Notes: generated by a model from the letters alone, not told the origin. A stretch of DNA of 64,000 bases from Euwallacea fornicatus (GCF_040115645.1 NC_089567.1:2480001-2544000), one strand, 5' to 3'. Shown: positions 11,038 to 23,103, numbered from the stretch's first letter. Numbers and translations are program-made.

Positions 11038-12914
11038 TATAGATCGCAGAAAATAAACAACCTTTATGACATAAATTTGTTTATTAAAACAATTTTTATC
11101 GGGACATAAGTTTGGCTTATGCAGGTGGTTAAGTATGCAGCGAGAACTGCATACGTACGATGGTCTTCAGTTAACATTTTGTGACAAATGTAATGTTATC
11201 TTGTGTACTCTTTGCTTTCCTAATTGGCACAATGAGTAGACCTGTACTTACAGTTTATTTAGTTTTTGTATTTTTTTTATTAAATAGTTTTTGTTTTTTT
11301 TTTTATTAGTTTTTGTAAAAAATAAAATTTATAAATTTAACGCCTAAATAATTTGAGCGCTAATGGGTTAAGTAAGTTACCAAAAGTAACAAAAAGATGA
11401 AAATTGCAACCAGGTTATAGACGGATTCAGCCTCAATATTTAGTATTTGAGGCTCTAGAAACTAGTACAATATGCCGTTGCAACCCACTTAACACAATTC
11501 ATCGTTCTAGAACTTTCCTATAGCTACGGAAGAAGTGCCATTTTACTGCTCAAATGGAATGACGACGTTTGCAAAGTGGTTCACCAACTTCTAAATAAGT
11601 GAACAAAACAATATTAGTCAAGAAGGCAATTATTATAATATAAAAATGGTTCCATTAAGAGATTAGTGCTTTAATTTAAGATTCTAAATAAAATAATGGA
11701 AAACCTCTGGAAAGCCACATTGATAATAAACTCTATAATAGGAAACTGTACTCTGTTATCCTCATTTCCCCATGATAGGAGCAGACCACCGTAAGACAAT
11801 TGACAATATGGGCATTTGTCCTGTTCAATACCTACGCAGGTAAAGGATGTTAGGCGAATGCATGGATACTTGTTTAATTATTAAGACCATTCATTTCAAA
11901 ATTGATGGTAAGAATTGGTAGGGTGCATTCTATCATTCTTTCCCTTTACCATAATACGTCAAAATGCTTGGTTTATGTATTCTTATTGAACTCTTTTTTA
12001 TTTTTAATGTAGTAAACACAGAGCATGCTTTCGGATTTAGGACGAGACAATTTGAAAGTAAAGCGAGAGCAGGGAATTAAAATTCTTCTTTTATTTAGGC
12101 CTTTTCAAAATTTAAAATCAACATAGTAAGCAGTACAGGTTAGTTTTTGTGTACTACAACATGCTTGGATAAGTACAGGGGTTAAACATATAAACAAAAA
12201 ATTAGAAAAAAAATACATAGATTAAATGAGTAGATTTCCCTTTGTCATTTACAAAGCGGTACGGCATAGAAATTCGCTTTTCATATTTTTTACATATGTT
12301 CCAAACATATGCAAAAAGAAAATGTATAGAGCAAAAATTAAGATTCCTTGCCTACCGCTTTGGAAATAATAAAAAAAAAGAATGAGATACAAGTGCATAA
12401 TTAGATAGGTTTTAATGCAAGCAAATTAGACACAACTTGTGTGTTAGGCAAAGTGATGTCATGTTTAGAACAAAAGGAATAATATATTCAATTCTAACCG
12501 TAAATTAGTATTTTAGACATCCCAGATACAGTAAAGCGATAACTTAAAAAAAAACTTTTGTATGTGGAGTATTTTGCTTTTAAATGAAAAGAAAAAAAAA
12601 ACTGTTTCTCCGCCTTCGGGAGATCTGAGGAGCCCAGATATTACTTTAATATTATTTGATTTTAATCCGCGGCAGACGGACTCAAAAATCAAGATGACAT
12701 TTATACAAATACAAATATTTAAGGTAAACTTTTAAATACAAAAGCGCAATCTGGCTCTATGTAACGCAAACTATTGAGATCCTTTAGATTTCACAAACTG
12801 GAAAAATATCATGTGTGTATATAAAAACATGACTTGCCAAAATTTCACCAAAATATGTAAAACCGACAGAAAAGACGACTTTTTTGCTGCGCATATCCCA
12901 CTCTCTACGTATAC
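11038..12914. other. Intron 8 sequence, no feature recognised
   Basis: AT-rich with homopolymer tracts. I find no coding match, no long inverted repeat and no tandem repeat of note. Confidence 0.45.
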
Positions 12915-13759
12915 CGTGCGGTTCTAAGTTGTACCCCCCTTTCTTGTTAATGTTTTAACGAACTATTTTTTTTTTAATCAAAAACAACATTAAGTAAGAC
13001 AAAGGAAACTATTTTTTGACGCTTGTCTATTTTTTTAAATGTTGCTGACGTTACCGATAGCGCAAAATATTCGATTTTTTTAAATTGAAACACGGATTAA
13101 CTGACACATCGAATTGAAAAGTATTTCAAAACTACGTTCAATGGTGTATTACGATTCAAAATTTATCAATTCATTTAAAAAAAAAACAGCTATAAGTTTG
13201 GCAAACAATGCAACATTTACAAACTCAGTTAAAAAAATATTAACAGTGAAAACATTATATGTTCATGGGAAAATATTTTATTTTCCAGTTCGTGCTCATG
13301 AACCGTGTTTGGTTATTTTTAATTATCATTTTACTCTTCTCTTTTTTTTACTTTTCGATCAAAGATTGGTCGGTGTACAAAAATCAAAAACAAATTACTT
13401 TCCGATCAACAAACAAGTTTTTGCATTGTTTATATGCTATGTAACTGAGTTTGTTTAGCGTTTTTTACCAAATTTATACCTGTTTTTTTCAAAAACAAAT
13501 AGATATATTTTGAATCGCATTGCCCCAGTGTATTCAATTTTAAAAGGCGTTTGATTTAAAATGTCACTTGATCCATGTTTCAATTTAAAAAAATTCGATA
13601 TTTTGCGTTACTGGTGACGTAGCCAACATGTACAAAATAAACACACCTCAAAAGATAGTATTTATTTTTTCTCCCATTTTATGCTCCTTTTGAATTTTGT
13701 TTAAATAATAACTTTTAAAAAAGTTAACAGTAGAGGGGGGTATAACTCAGAGCCCTACG
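12915..13759. mobile_element. LTIR element with CCCCCCT-type ends
   Basis: Left end CGTGCGGTTCTAAGTTGTAC and inverse of right end CGTAGGGCTCTGAGTTATAC, both followed by a run of C. Arms of about 190 bp (12915-13105 and 13560-13759) match inverted, including a GCGCAAAATATTCGA-like stretch. TATA or TATAC stands on both sides, so the target duplication is unclear. The plus-strand open stretch 13114-13458 in the middle has no recognised motif. This family differs from the CAGGGTG group. Confidence 0.8.
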
Positions 13760-13761
13760 AT

Positions 13762-13783
13762 ATACATACATACATACATACAT

Positions 13784-13814
<31 letters not shown>
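13762..13814. repeat. (TACA)n/(TA)n microsatellite
   Basis: Five to six TACA units pass into an uninterrupted TA run that abuts the MITE at 13817. The other side of that MITE also ends in a TA-rich run, as expected for insertion into a TA microsatellite. Confidence 0.9.
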
Positions 13815-13816
<2 letters not shown>

Positions 13817-13819
<3 letters not shown>

Positions 13820-14363
13820 GGTGTCCGTTTTACGAGCTTAACCATGGGGATCTCGGTTATTTGAAGAGATACAAGGTCGGTAAAATTAGAGCAAAATTGC
13901 GCATTTTTGAGCTTTGTAAGCCGTTTCAAGAATTATAAAATTTCCATTCCAGTCCGATTCTTAACATGTGATACATCATCGTCATCGGAAAAAAAGCTGA
14001 ATCCAAAAGTGTAAAAATCCAAGATGTCGCCCAAAAGAAAAAATAAAGTTGATGATGGTTCCGGAAAATCGAAACGTCGAATTCCAAATTTGACATTGTC
14101 ATGTTGTCGAGGAGAAAAAGTGACTACGAAAATGTGCCAGCCATTTTCAATTATCTCTTCAAATGAGTCCAGAAAAAAATTAAAATCTTTTTTCTAAATT
14201 TCGTATTTTCTCGGATATTTCCGGAACTAATGGAAATTTTATAATTCTTCAAATGGCATCTTACAAAGCTCGAAAATGCGCAACTTTGCCCTAATTTAAC
14301 CGACCTCGTATCTCTTTAAATAACCGAGATCCCCATGGTGGAGCTCGTAAAACGGACACCCTG
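13817..14363. mobile_element. LTIR MITE (CAGGGTGTCCGTTTTACGAG)
   Basis: 547 bp. Ends CAGGGTGTCCGTTTTACGAG and inverse, with arms of about 140 bp that include GGGATCTCGGTTATTT and a TTACAAAGCTC-like stretch. The middle (about 13975-14200) has no coding match. Inserted in a TA repeat. Confidence 0.93.
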
Positions 14364-15087
14364 TGTATATATAAATATATATATACACTCAATGTGATCT
14401 GTTCGCAACTTGTTTAACGTTTACTGTCAACGACGTATAGGCTCGGTTCTAAAATCTGTAAATTTAGGCAATAGAACTTGATGGATCTATCTAATGTATA
14501 TTCAGCAATGCAACGTAGCCCCTTATTTCCAGAAATGCCCATAACTTCTGATATTATAGATAGTGTATCCAGTATATTATTCATTTTTTGCTTCTCCTCC
14601 CAATATCCCTACACTGGCAATTTCTGTTTCTCAAGTTTTACTTATATCCCTGTTTTCAATTGTATAATAGTTATTTAACCAATAAGTGTATTAATGATCC
14701 ATTAACGCACAAGTCCATTAGAACATTTTTCATTTCAACTCCAGATATTGGTCATGGTTCTTAAAGAAATTCGAATTTTAGACTGAATGTGAGTAACATA
14801 ATTCATAGTACCAATTTGAAAGAATAGTTTATTTAGTAACAGTTAGCTATAGAAAGTTGCAAATAATATATTTTTTGATGATCTTCCGTCGCTAAAATAG
14901 TTGGAAGAGAATATGGGGTATCCTACATGAAAGTTTTTCAGCATATGAGAGAGATTAAATAAAATAATATACAGGGTGTACTATCAACCACGGATCAGAG
15001 GTATGCATATTAAGTAAAAGTTTAAAATGCCCTGGACTGATTAGCAACATTATCATAATAACAAATGTTTTCGGAAATAATTCTCAC
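14364..15087. other. Intron 8 sequence with a solo CAGGGTG end
   Basis: Mostly unique sequence. At 14970-15000 a single TACAGGGTGTACTATCAACC end stands without an inverted partner nearby, probably a half-deleted MITE. Confidence 0.55.
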
Positions 15088-15301
15088 CTGTTTTAGAAGC
15101 AACTCACTATTAGCACATAAACACGTGACTAGATACTTCGTCAAACTTAAAAAAGAACCCAAAACTTCGCTTGTCAAGTGATCCCTAGATGACCGCTGCA
15201 ACATGAAACTGATCACCAGGAAACCACGATTTTGTATCATGTGTTGTTGAACCGTGTGCGATGTTTCCACAAGTTCGCAAATGAAGCCCAGTAGTTTAGA
15301 A
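15088..15301 (-). CDS. Nbea: Neurobeachin exon (eighth seen)
   Basis: Acceptor GTGTTTCAG ends at 15302; donor GTGAGA follows 15088. The first base T completes TGT (Cys) started by exon 18394-18539. The exon reads SKLLGFICELVETSH, then QNRGFLVISFMLQRSSR, then a leucine-rich end LLLKQ. This is the neurobeachin armadillo-like segment between the VLFPLF and FNPALWI motifs. 214 nt, ends in phase 0, no internal stop. Confidence 0.96.
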
Positions 15302-15576
15302 CTGAAACACAAATAGGTAATATATAATACGTTAATGTGGTATAACATTGCTAAGCATCTATTATTTAAGGCATACTTTGCCGAATCGCTCTATTCTCTT
15401 ATCAACTAGCACGATATACCAATTTGAGTATATGTTTCTTTTGGTATCCTGTATACCAACAAAAGTTGATGAATTAAATCATTTGAAAATGAAGTACCAA
15501 TTTGAATTAGGAAGCAGAATCAAATGAAAACCATGAAATAACTAAAGGAAAAAATCACGCGGAGAATTACATTATA

Positions 15577-16330
15577 CAGGGTGTTTCCTAACTACGTGTA
15601 AAAAATTTAAAGGCGTAATCTTCGACTGATTTTGAGTCAAAAATGTCTAATAAACATATGTCGGCAAATGCCTTGTTTCCAAGATACAGGGTGTTGACTG
15701 AAAGACGTTGAAAAAGGTTTTAAAGGTTTCTAAAGGTTTGGTGGAATTTACTAACTTGTTTATTGTTAGTTTTTTTTGCTACTTCCACTACTATAAACAA
15801 GATAGTCAGTGTTATTTTGGTGTTTTACTCTCTAAAGTGAAAGAATTTAGTTCTGTGTCCCAAAAATCAGATTATACCTCAGTTTTGAACATTTTTCAAA
15901 TGCCTAATTACACTAATCAAGAAATGGCCAATATGGTTTTTGTTTACGGCCTTGTTGATGGTAACTGTTTGGCAGCGAGGCGCATTTACATGGAAAGGTT
16001 TCCAAACCACCAAGCTCCCAACCACCAAACCTATAAAAACCTCTTTCAACGTCTTTGTGATACAGGATCTCTTACGAAGTAATGGTGGTCATTTTCAGCA
16101 ATTCTTATAATTAATCATTAAAGCATTCCCCCAAAAAATTGTCTTTTCTAAAATTCAAACACCCAAATTGAGTCATTTTGGAAATAAAATCTCTTTTTCT
16201 CGTCACATTTCAACACCCTGTATCTTGGAAACAAGGCATTTGCGGACATATGTTTATCAGACATTTTTGACTCAAAATCAGTCGAGGATTACGCCTTTAA
16301 ATTTTGTACACGTAGTTAGGAAACACCCTG
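15577..16330 (+). mobile_element. LTIR MITE carrying DD41D transposase ends
   Basis: 754 bp with TA on both sides. Ends CAGGGTGTTTCCTAACTACG and inverse; arms of about 125 bp contain a second GATACAGGGTGTTGA motif near 15683 and inverse near 16205. The middle (15890-16110) encodes MANMVFVYGLVDGNCLAARR, the N-terminus of a DD41D mariner transposase, and just after its stop an NGGHFQQFL tail typical of the extreme C-terminus. It is therefore an internally deleted DD41D element. Confidence 0.92.
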
Positions 16331-16349
16331 TATAAATGTATAAAATTAT

Positions 16350-17564
16350 TATTTTTTAAGGCGTAAAAGTCCAAGCAATAATCGTAATGTGGAGAGAAAT
16401 GAAATTGTTGACAAAATTATAGTTCCAAAATGGAAACTTCTCTAGAGCATTGCGCTAAGGATGAACAGCGTTCCGTTACTGGTTTTTTTGCAAACTGAAT
16501 AGGTGAAACCTATTGACATTCACAGTATAATGAAGTTACAATACGAAAATTCGTGTCTATCGCTCTGACAAGGGTATGAATGAAGCTACAAATACAAAAA
16601 CTGGAATATTTCCGTAGATGATTCTCACCGAAGAAGTTAAGGAAATCGTGTTGCCACTTGACGCCATTTCAGCAGTTGAAGCAAGTGTTGGTGAAAGAAA
16701 ATTGTGTAATTTTTAACGAAATTGCTGAAATTTTAAACATGAGCCATGGTTCTATACATCATATTATACGTGACAATTTCAAGCTCCATAAGATGTCAAC
16801 AAGATGGGTGCCGAAGCAACTGACCCCAGAATTGAAACAACGACGTTTTAATGCTTTTGAGGAGCTCTTGCGTCGGTATCAAACAGGGGAGATGCCTTTG
16901 TGATAAGAATTGTTACTGGAGATGAGTCCTGGTCATCACCAACCTGAAGCCAAATCCTGAAGCAAAGAATGGCGCAACGCTTCTTCACCACAGAAAAACA
17001 AATTAGGCAACTACTTCTCGGTAGAAAAGATTAGGTTGACCCTGTTTTTAGATGCTAAAGGGGTCATTTTAGAAGACTATATCCCTTATAGAGGTACAGT
17101 TACTAGTACTACATACTCAGAATTTCTGAAGAACCGACTCAAGCCTGCTATCAGAATCAAAGAGCGAGGATATCTGACTAATGGTGTTCTTTTGCGTCAC
17201 AATAACGCGCGACAACATACTGACCACAGTCATTCAAAATTTGAAGTTTGAATGTCTACCACATCCTGTATATTCGTCTAACCTCGCATCCAGCGATTAT
17301 AACGTAATTGTTCGCTCTAAAAAAGCTTTAGGTGGGAAGAAATTTCAAACTAATGATGAAGTGATTCGGATGGTGCATGAATTGCTGCGAACAGTCCCAA
17401 AAAAGAATCTTTTTAATTCAGATGTTCGAGCACTTCCAAAACGATGGAGAAGGTGTATTGAATGTAATGGGGACTACATTGGAAAATTACACATTAATTT
17501 TTGACATTGTTTCAATAAATTGAGTTTAATATCGTTTTTAAGGTTATCATTTGACTCTCCCTCG
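16350..17564 (+). mobile_element. Mariner relic, left end missing (copy 1)
   Basis: The right end is the inverse of TACGAGGGAGAGTCAAATG, a mariner-type terminus ending at a TA. No matching left terminus is found. A second copy at 27775-28977 shares the same extent. Transposase remains are on the plus strand. Confidence 0.85.
16430..17504 (+). pseudogene. Mariner DD34D transposase remnant
   Basis: Starts METSLEHCAK; later IFNEIAEILNMSHGSIHHII (helix-turn-helix), TRWVPKQLTPE (WVPHEL linker), IVTGDES-type first catalytic block interrupted near 16905, LLRHNNARQHT in place of the second D block (D to N) and YSSNLASSDYN for the third. At least one frameshift (about 17230) and several stops. Confidence 0.88.
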
Positions 17565-18393
17565 TAACTCGGCAGCGCATTGGGTGTAGAACAAAATTAA
17601 AACAGTGTTAGCGACACTAGATCAAATATCCTGACAACTTTAGCTAGAAGTTAATTTTCACAGAAACTACGAAACTCGCCAACTTCCGGCCTTGATTTCA
17701 TTGTTTACACGAATGTTATGGTCATGCTAAAGTTGCCGCGACTTTGATGTATTGGTTCAAGCCAATAACAAATTCACAAAAAAACGATTTGATTTGCATT
17801 CTTCCGACGTACTGCCCTGATCAGCAGAAACTAACTGCAGTTCAAGCCAAGAACCTCAAATCCTTCAATAAAATGGAAACTACGACGACAATTTTAATTT
17901 TACAAATTTGAAAGCGGGAATATTCTTTGATTAAAAAGTTATTAGTTCAACGTTTATACGCGCGGACACCGCTTAAGCTATAAATTATTTGATTTAGCTC
18001 AGAGCAATATTAGCACTGAAAGTAATGGTATTTCCTCCCTCGCTCCCCGCCACAGGAAACCAAAAAATCGTGGGGTTGCCCTTAGTTAAATTAAAAAATG
18101 GCCTCAACGAAAAACGCCGTTGAGATGCTCAAAAAAATAGGACTCAAGCGTCCAGAGCTTAACGCCGTACTTGGAAATTCTCTAACAAAACATTGTCACG
18201 CTCTGTTACAGAACTTTTATTTACAGCAAAAAAGTACATCACAAACCTCCAAACAGACATTTCCACTCTCTGACCATTCCAATTTATTATGCTCTGTTTT
18301 GCTTGCATTGTTATGTGAGTTGTAAACCTTTACACTTATTCGGAGGTTTGCGTCGTTGTTAAAAAATTACTTCCACCTCGTCCAGAAACTCAC
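17565..18393. other. Intron 7 sequence, no feature recognised
   Basis: A plus-strand open stretch at 18098-18325 beginning MASTKNAVEMLKKIGLKR has no family I can name and ends 69 bp from a host exon on the other strand. I leave it uncalled. No repeats seen. Confidence 0.4.
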
Positions 18394-18539
18394 CAAAGGG
18401 CTGGATCTTTCTTGACATCAGCGGAACCATTGCATTCGAATGGTAGATCTAGTTGTGAAAATAGAGGAAACAAAACCTGGATGCCTCCTATTGAATTAAG
18501 AGTACTGTGGATGGAGTGGGTTATCACAGCTTTTACATC
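18394..18539 (-). CDS. Nbea: Neurobeachin exon (seventh seen)
   Basis: Acceptor TTTTTTTGTAG ends at 18540; donor GTGAGT follows 18394. The exon starts in phase 0 and ends with two bases TG. It reads DVKAVITHSIHSTLNS, GGIQVLFPLFSQLD, then a less conserved PFECNGSADVKKDPALC. It is the piece expected between HALMLQ and SKLLGF in all neurobeachins. Its open frame is short, so it is only visible through the splice sites and the conserved motif. Confidence 0.96.
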
Positions 18540-19099
18540 CTACAAAAAAACATTATGGTTAATAACACCTTTTGGAACTTGGAACGTTTGGGTTAGAAGT
18601 TTATTTTTGGAAGGGAGAATAAGGATAATTTAAACTGAGTACGTAAATAGCGACAATAAATATATGAAACGCTGTGGTCCATCATTAAATAATCATTAAC
18701 TGTATATTCGCACTTTAATATATTCTCGACCGTTTATTAATAAACCCTTTACGCCCGGTCGTAGACCCTAATTTTAATTACGAACAGAGTGATTAAGTAT
18801 CTGATTTGACGTTCTGTTCCATTGATTATCTATTAAAAAATTCTATTTTAGTTTAAAGTGGACTTTAAAATGAAGGAATACAACAGGGTCTGAACGCATG
18901 GTTTTACATTAAGGGGGAAAATACATATCGAACGCTTGTTGTTTCAGAATGTTTTTTTCTCGACACTTACTGCACCGTCTGATTTGCCCTTTTGGATAGT
19001 TATTTTTGGCTGCAATAACTGCAATGTAGTTTTTTTCTTTTATTTTTAAAATATTTATTATTCGTGAAACTACTGCGGGTTAAAATACGGAGTGTAACA

Positions 19100-19480
19100 G
19101 ATTATCATGCAGATATTTCAGGGAATGGTAGTACTCGGTAAAATAAGAAGGAAATACTAATATGAGCGGCTAAATCAACATTATTACAATCGTTGGACTG
19201 ATCGAGGAAGCCTTCAGCTACGGCCTCCTAGATATCCAGATCTGAATAACCTGGACTTTTTTTTCTGAAGACATCTTAAATTATTGATACATAAGACTCC
19301 AATTCACAAATCCACATTGGAGGATTTGCGAAATAGAATGGTGACCATGTGTGAAATTATTCGCAATATTTCTGATATTTTTGAAAGAGTCCGCCGATAT
19401 ATGAGGCATAAATTGTAATTTTGCGTCTTAGGAAGAGGACATTTTCAGCAGTTCCTAGAATTTTGTTTTTATTTAGATTC
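19100..19480 (+). pseudogene. DD41D transposase C-terminal fragment
   Basis: RPPRYPDLNNLDFFF (third catalytic block), then HKSTLEDLRNRMVTMCEIIR and IFERVRRYMRH, followed by a GRGHFQQFL-like tail. It matches the C-terminal 100 residues of DD41D mariners, with one stop. Solo CAGGGTG-type ends occur nearby (19682, inverse at 19868 and 19977) but do not pair as an inverted repeat. Confidence 0.75.
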
Positions 19481-20344
19481 ACTTACTTTTATTGTTACTT
19501 TACCAATTTAGTACATACGATTCATTTTTAGGAAATTTTTCTTGCATTCTTTACTTCTTCTTTAAAATATGCATCGATAGTTAGACATTTTTCATAAATG
19601 GTGGAAGATGCAAGAATAATGAAAGAAATCAAAAAGTTATAGAAATAAAGAAGGAACCTAAATGCGAAATTATAATTCATACAGGGTGCTCTAAAGAACG
19701 TTAAAAAGTAAAAATAATAGGTAAACGAGGAAAACCATGTATATGGAGAACAACGATTTTGACATTGTCTTATAGAGCCTCTTAAAAAATAGAGATGCGA
19801 CATTTCATTGGGATATCTTTAGGCATACGAAAGAAAATAGCAAAACATGAAAAAAACTAACTTTGTCACCCTGTATATCAAAAATGACGCGTTTTTTACT
19901 ATGGGTATATTAGTATTTTCTTCTTATTTTGCTGAATACTACTACCTCCTGAAGTATCTGCAGGATGGTCTGTTACACCCTGTACGCATTTTAAAAATCG
20001 GCGGTATACTGCGGAGAACGGTAAAATCACCTAAAACAGAAGCACCAAAAATATTACGTTAATTTATGAAATTACGATTTACATGAATCCAAAACATTAT
20101 GAAATTTTTGAAAATTCATAAAAAAGAAAGCGCTTAAAAACAGAATGTTTTCTTTAGAAATTATTGTTGAACATTTTTCTATAGCATTAAACAAGAAATA
20201 TTTAAGAGATTCATGCAAAGGTCGAAGAATTAGCGAACTTTCTCTACATTTGAGCGAAATCCCTCTAGTAGTTTTCGAGTTATTGTGTTCGGCGTGCGAA
20301 ATTTCACATTTCGAGAAAAACGCGCTAAAATTTTAAGAGAGAGA

Positions 20345-20530
20345 AACGTCAAATGTAAACATTTAAATTCTCATTGAAGTTCTGCGAATGGCCTCCAAAA
20401 CACCTTTCAAGCAGATCTTTCCTTGACCAGTTTTCATATATCGGTAAAATGTTAACTTGCACATCTTGATGAAGAAGTTCGGGTGGTTGCATTCTTCCGG
20501 CCCAAACGCCTCCACTACTTGCACGCTCCG
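20345..20530 (-). pseudogene. Fragment of an unnamed repeated protein family
   Basis: Minus strand reads VWAGRMQPPELLHQDVQVNI, then LPIYENWSRKDLLERCFGG and HSQNFNENLN, ending at a stop near 20345. The order LPIY...SRKDLLERC.G.(T/S)QN.NE.(F/L)N recalls a repeated arthropod and cnidarian protein family that I remember only loosely. No ends or partner segments were found. Rest of 19480-21690 holds only the tandem repeat below. Confidence 0.4.
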
Positions 20531-21192
20531 CCTAATCTGACGTTATCACACTTTTGGCAAGAAATAATACAGAAGAAACCCGAAACCAGTTTTTCTAAAA
20601 TATTCTGGAAATGTTTTTCATGATTTTATGGAAGAAAAAGTTTTTTTCAATATGTATTTCCCCTCTTAATTCTCTATGATATTAAAATCGTAATAAGGGA
20701 AGACTGGTATGATGCCCCTTACCAATTACAGTGTGCTTACCAAGCGATCGGTATCTGCTTCTTGTTAACATTTTAATTTGTAACGCAGGTGCGGTTAAAC
20801 TTGGACAGAAGAACGGATGTGGAGTGATTATTTAATTTCGGAAGCTGATTACGATTTTACAGTTTTTCAGTGAAGAGTTTTCGGATTTAGGTCTTGGAGT
20901 TGGTAAATTGTAAGCATTTTGATTGATTTTTAGTCGTGTGTTGCGATAAAAATCCAAAAATACCTAAGAGGCTCTAAAGTCAAACTGCCAAGACAAATAC
21001 GTCTAATTGAGTGTTATTGTCGAAACGTTTAGAAAGAAGACATGAACCTTGGTTGGTTGATGGTATGGTGTAAGAAATCTTTAAAGTGATTTTTTTTAAG
21101 TGCATTAGACTGCACCAAATCCAGTTTTCCCTCTGTTAGGTACAAATTTCGGGCAAAAATTATTTTACTAATAGAAAGCGCTATAAAATTTT

Positions 21193-21312
21193 ACACACTA
21201 AAAAGACCGCAATAGATAAACTACGTGCTAAAAACACCACAGCCGACAAACCACGCGCAAAAATGACCACAACGGATAGGATACGCAATAAAAAGACTAC
21301 AATCAACAATTT
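21193..21312. repeat. Four 30-bp tandem repeats
   Basis: Four consecutive units of exactly 30 bp, each beginning ACRCRCTAAAAAGACC-like. In the plus frame they read as a 10-residue repeat such as LRAKNTTADK and PRAKMTTTDR, open through to about 21355. Units differ at about a third of positions. Confidence 0.8.
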
Positions 21313-21780
21313 GCATGAAATAGAGCTATGGACCTTCCTCACTTTTATGATTTACCGATGAAGATTCTTTCTTTTCGCTAGTTATATAGTGGGCCGAACC
21401 GGGCTTTTTCCCAGAAAATGTGTTTATAATAAAATATCGAAGTTTTTCTACTAGAGAGCACTCAATTTTCGATACTTTGCGACATTCCGTCTTTTGCCCC
21501 TGGGGCCTTCAAATTGATTTCGAGACGTTTTTTACTTTTTCCGACACATATATCCAATGAAATTCTCTGAACTCCCACCCTGCATATTTAACGAAGTTTT
21601 TTTTTTCATATATTACATATGCTGACTCAGGGAAGATTCCGATAAATTTATGCCCCGTGATTAGGAAATACCCTGCACCATAAGATACTATTGGGTTGTT
21701 CGATAATTATTGTCGTATTTTTTATGTTTTTTTCAATGTGAATATACTTATATTAATAATAAATATTAATCAGTGATGTG

Positions 21781-23059
21781 CCAGGTCTGTAAATATGAAA
21801 CCGGAATCTTTTAATAAAAAGTATAACTCGACTGCGCAATAATTATAAAAAATATTTTATTCGAAATATTTCCCATCGTTACATATACATTTTTCCCATC
21901 TTTCTGGCAATTTGTGGATGCCACGCCAAAAGAACTGTCGTTCTTTTGAGGCAAACCGTTCATCGAGCCATTTTTGAACTGTTTCGTAAGAGGTGAAGTG
22001 GTGTTCTGCAAGAGCGTGTCCCATCGATGCAAATAAGTGATAATCGGATGGTGCTAAGTCGGGTGAATAAGCCGCATGCGATGGTACTTCCCAATGAAAC
22101 GTCCCCATCGTTTCCTTCACCAGTTTTGCAGCGTGTGATGGTGCATTATCATGGAACAATATCACCTTGTGTTGCCGTTCTTGATATTCTGGTCGCCTTT
22201 CACGCAAAGCTCGATGCAAGTCCATCATTTGTTGTCGGTAACGTTCAGTTTCTCCAGGTTTTAGCAGCTCATAATAAATTAGGCCTTTTTGATCCCACCA
22301 AACACAGAGCATTGTTTTCCGTCCATATCGATTTGGTCTTGCTGACGATGCTGATGGTTCGCCTGGAGTTACCCATGATTTTTTACGTTTGGCATTCTCA
22401 AAATAGATCCATTTTTCGTCACCAGTCACGATTCGATGAAGAAATGACTTTCTGTTACACCTGGTAAACAACAATTGGCAAGTGGTTTTTCGATTTTCTT
22501 GCTGTCTTTCATCGAGTTCATGTGGAACCCATTTTCCTATCTTCTGAATTTTTCCCGTAGCTTTCAACCAAATGGAAATGGCTTCTCGTGTCACATTTAA
22601 TTGGTTCGCTAATTGTTGTTACGTTTGAGTATCGTCTTCATCTAACAAAGCTTGCAACTCGCCGTCTTCAAACTTTTTCGGTGGTGTTCCACGCTCTTCG
22701 TTATTGTGGTCAAAATTGCCACTTTTGAATTTTTTAAACTGCTCATAGCACTGTGATTTTCCAAGGGCATGTTCACCGTAAGCTTCAACAAGCATACGAT
22801 GTGAATCTGCAGCCGTTTTTTTCAAGTGTTAACAGAAAATCAATGCTATCCGCAAATCGTAATTTGTAGGCACAAAATTGGACATGCTCAAAGCTATTAA
22901 GAACTGTACTGCAGTATTGAACCTGTATTGTTATGATTTGAAAATCATTCTCAGATGTAAATAAGAGATGTAGTACCCTAATAACACGATAAGGTAGTAC
23001 CTATATTGACCACTAGGGATATTTGGAGGCAAATTCCGGTTTCATATTTATAGACCTGG
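21781..23059 (-). mobile_element. Mariner element B, nested in element A
   Basis: 1279 bp. Ends CCAGGTCTGTAAATATGAAA and inverse with one or two mismatches. The target dinucleotide is TA at 23060-23061 and TG at 21779-21780, so one copy has mutated. Without it the reading frame of element A continues as HQDGHYITD and a stop, so the insertion broke the last codons of A. Confidence 0.95.
21857..22885 (-). pseudogene. Mariner B transposase, two nonsense codons
   Basis: 343 codons in one frame from ATG at 22885 (MSNFVPTNYDL) to the stop at 21857. Stops at 22829-22831 and 22619-22621 (TAA; the second replaces a CAA expected from relatives) break it; there is no frameshift. Linker WVPHEL, catalytic blocks TGDEKWIYF, LFHDNAPSH and YSPDLAPSDYHLF with 34 residues between second and third D. 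Reads as a recently disabled copy. Confidence 0.94.
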
Positions 23060-23103
23060 TAGTGGCCATCTTGATGGATGAGCTTTCGCCATTTTTCGGC
23101 AAG

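Noticed and set aside
13114..13458. Plus-strand open stretch of 114 codons
   Set aside because: Lies between the arms of an LTIR element, is low in complexity (poly-F/L from T-rich DNA) and has no motif.
13762..14390. TACA/TA runs as a possible CRISPR-like or satellite array
   Set aside because: Simple microsatellite flanking a MITE; no spacers.
18098..18325. Plus-strand open stretch starting MASTKNAVEMLKKIG
   Set aside because: Looks protein-like at the start but I could not assign any family, and it faces a host exon on the other strand. Not enough to call a gene.
19682..19985. Possible MITE from CAGGGTG at 19682 to CACCCTG at 19868 or 19977
   Set aside because: The motifs face each other but the flanking sequences do not match as inverted arms.
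22027..22467. Plus-strand open stretch of 146 codons
   Set aside because: Antisense shadow of mariner B transposase.
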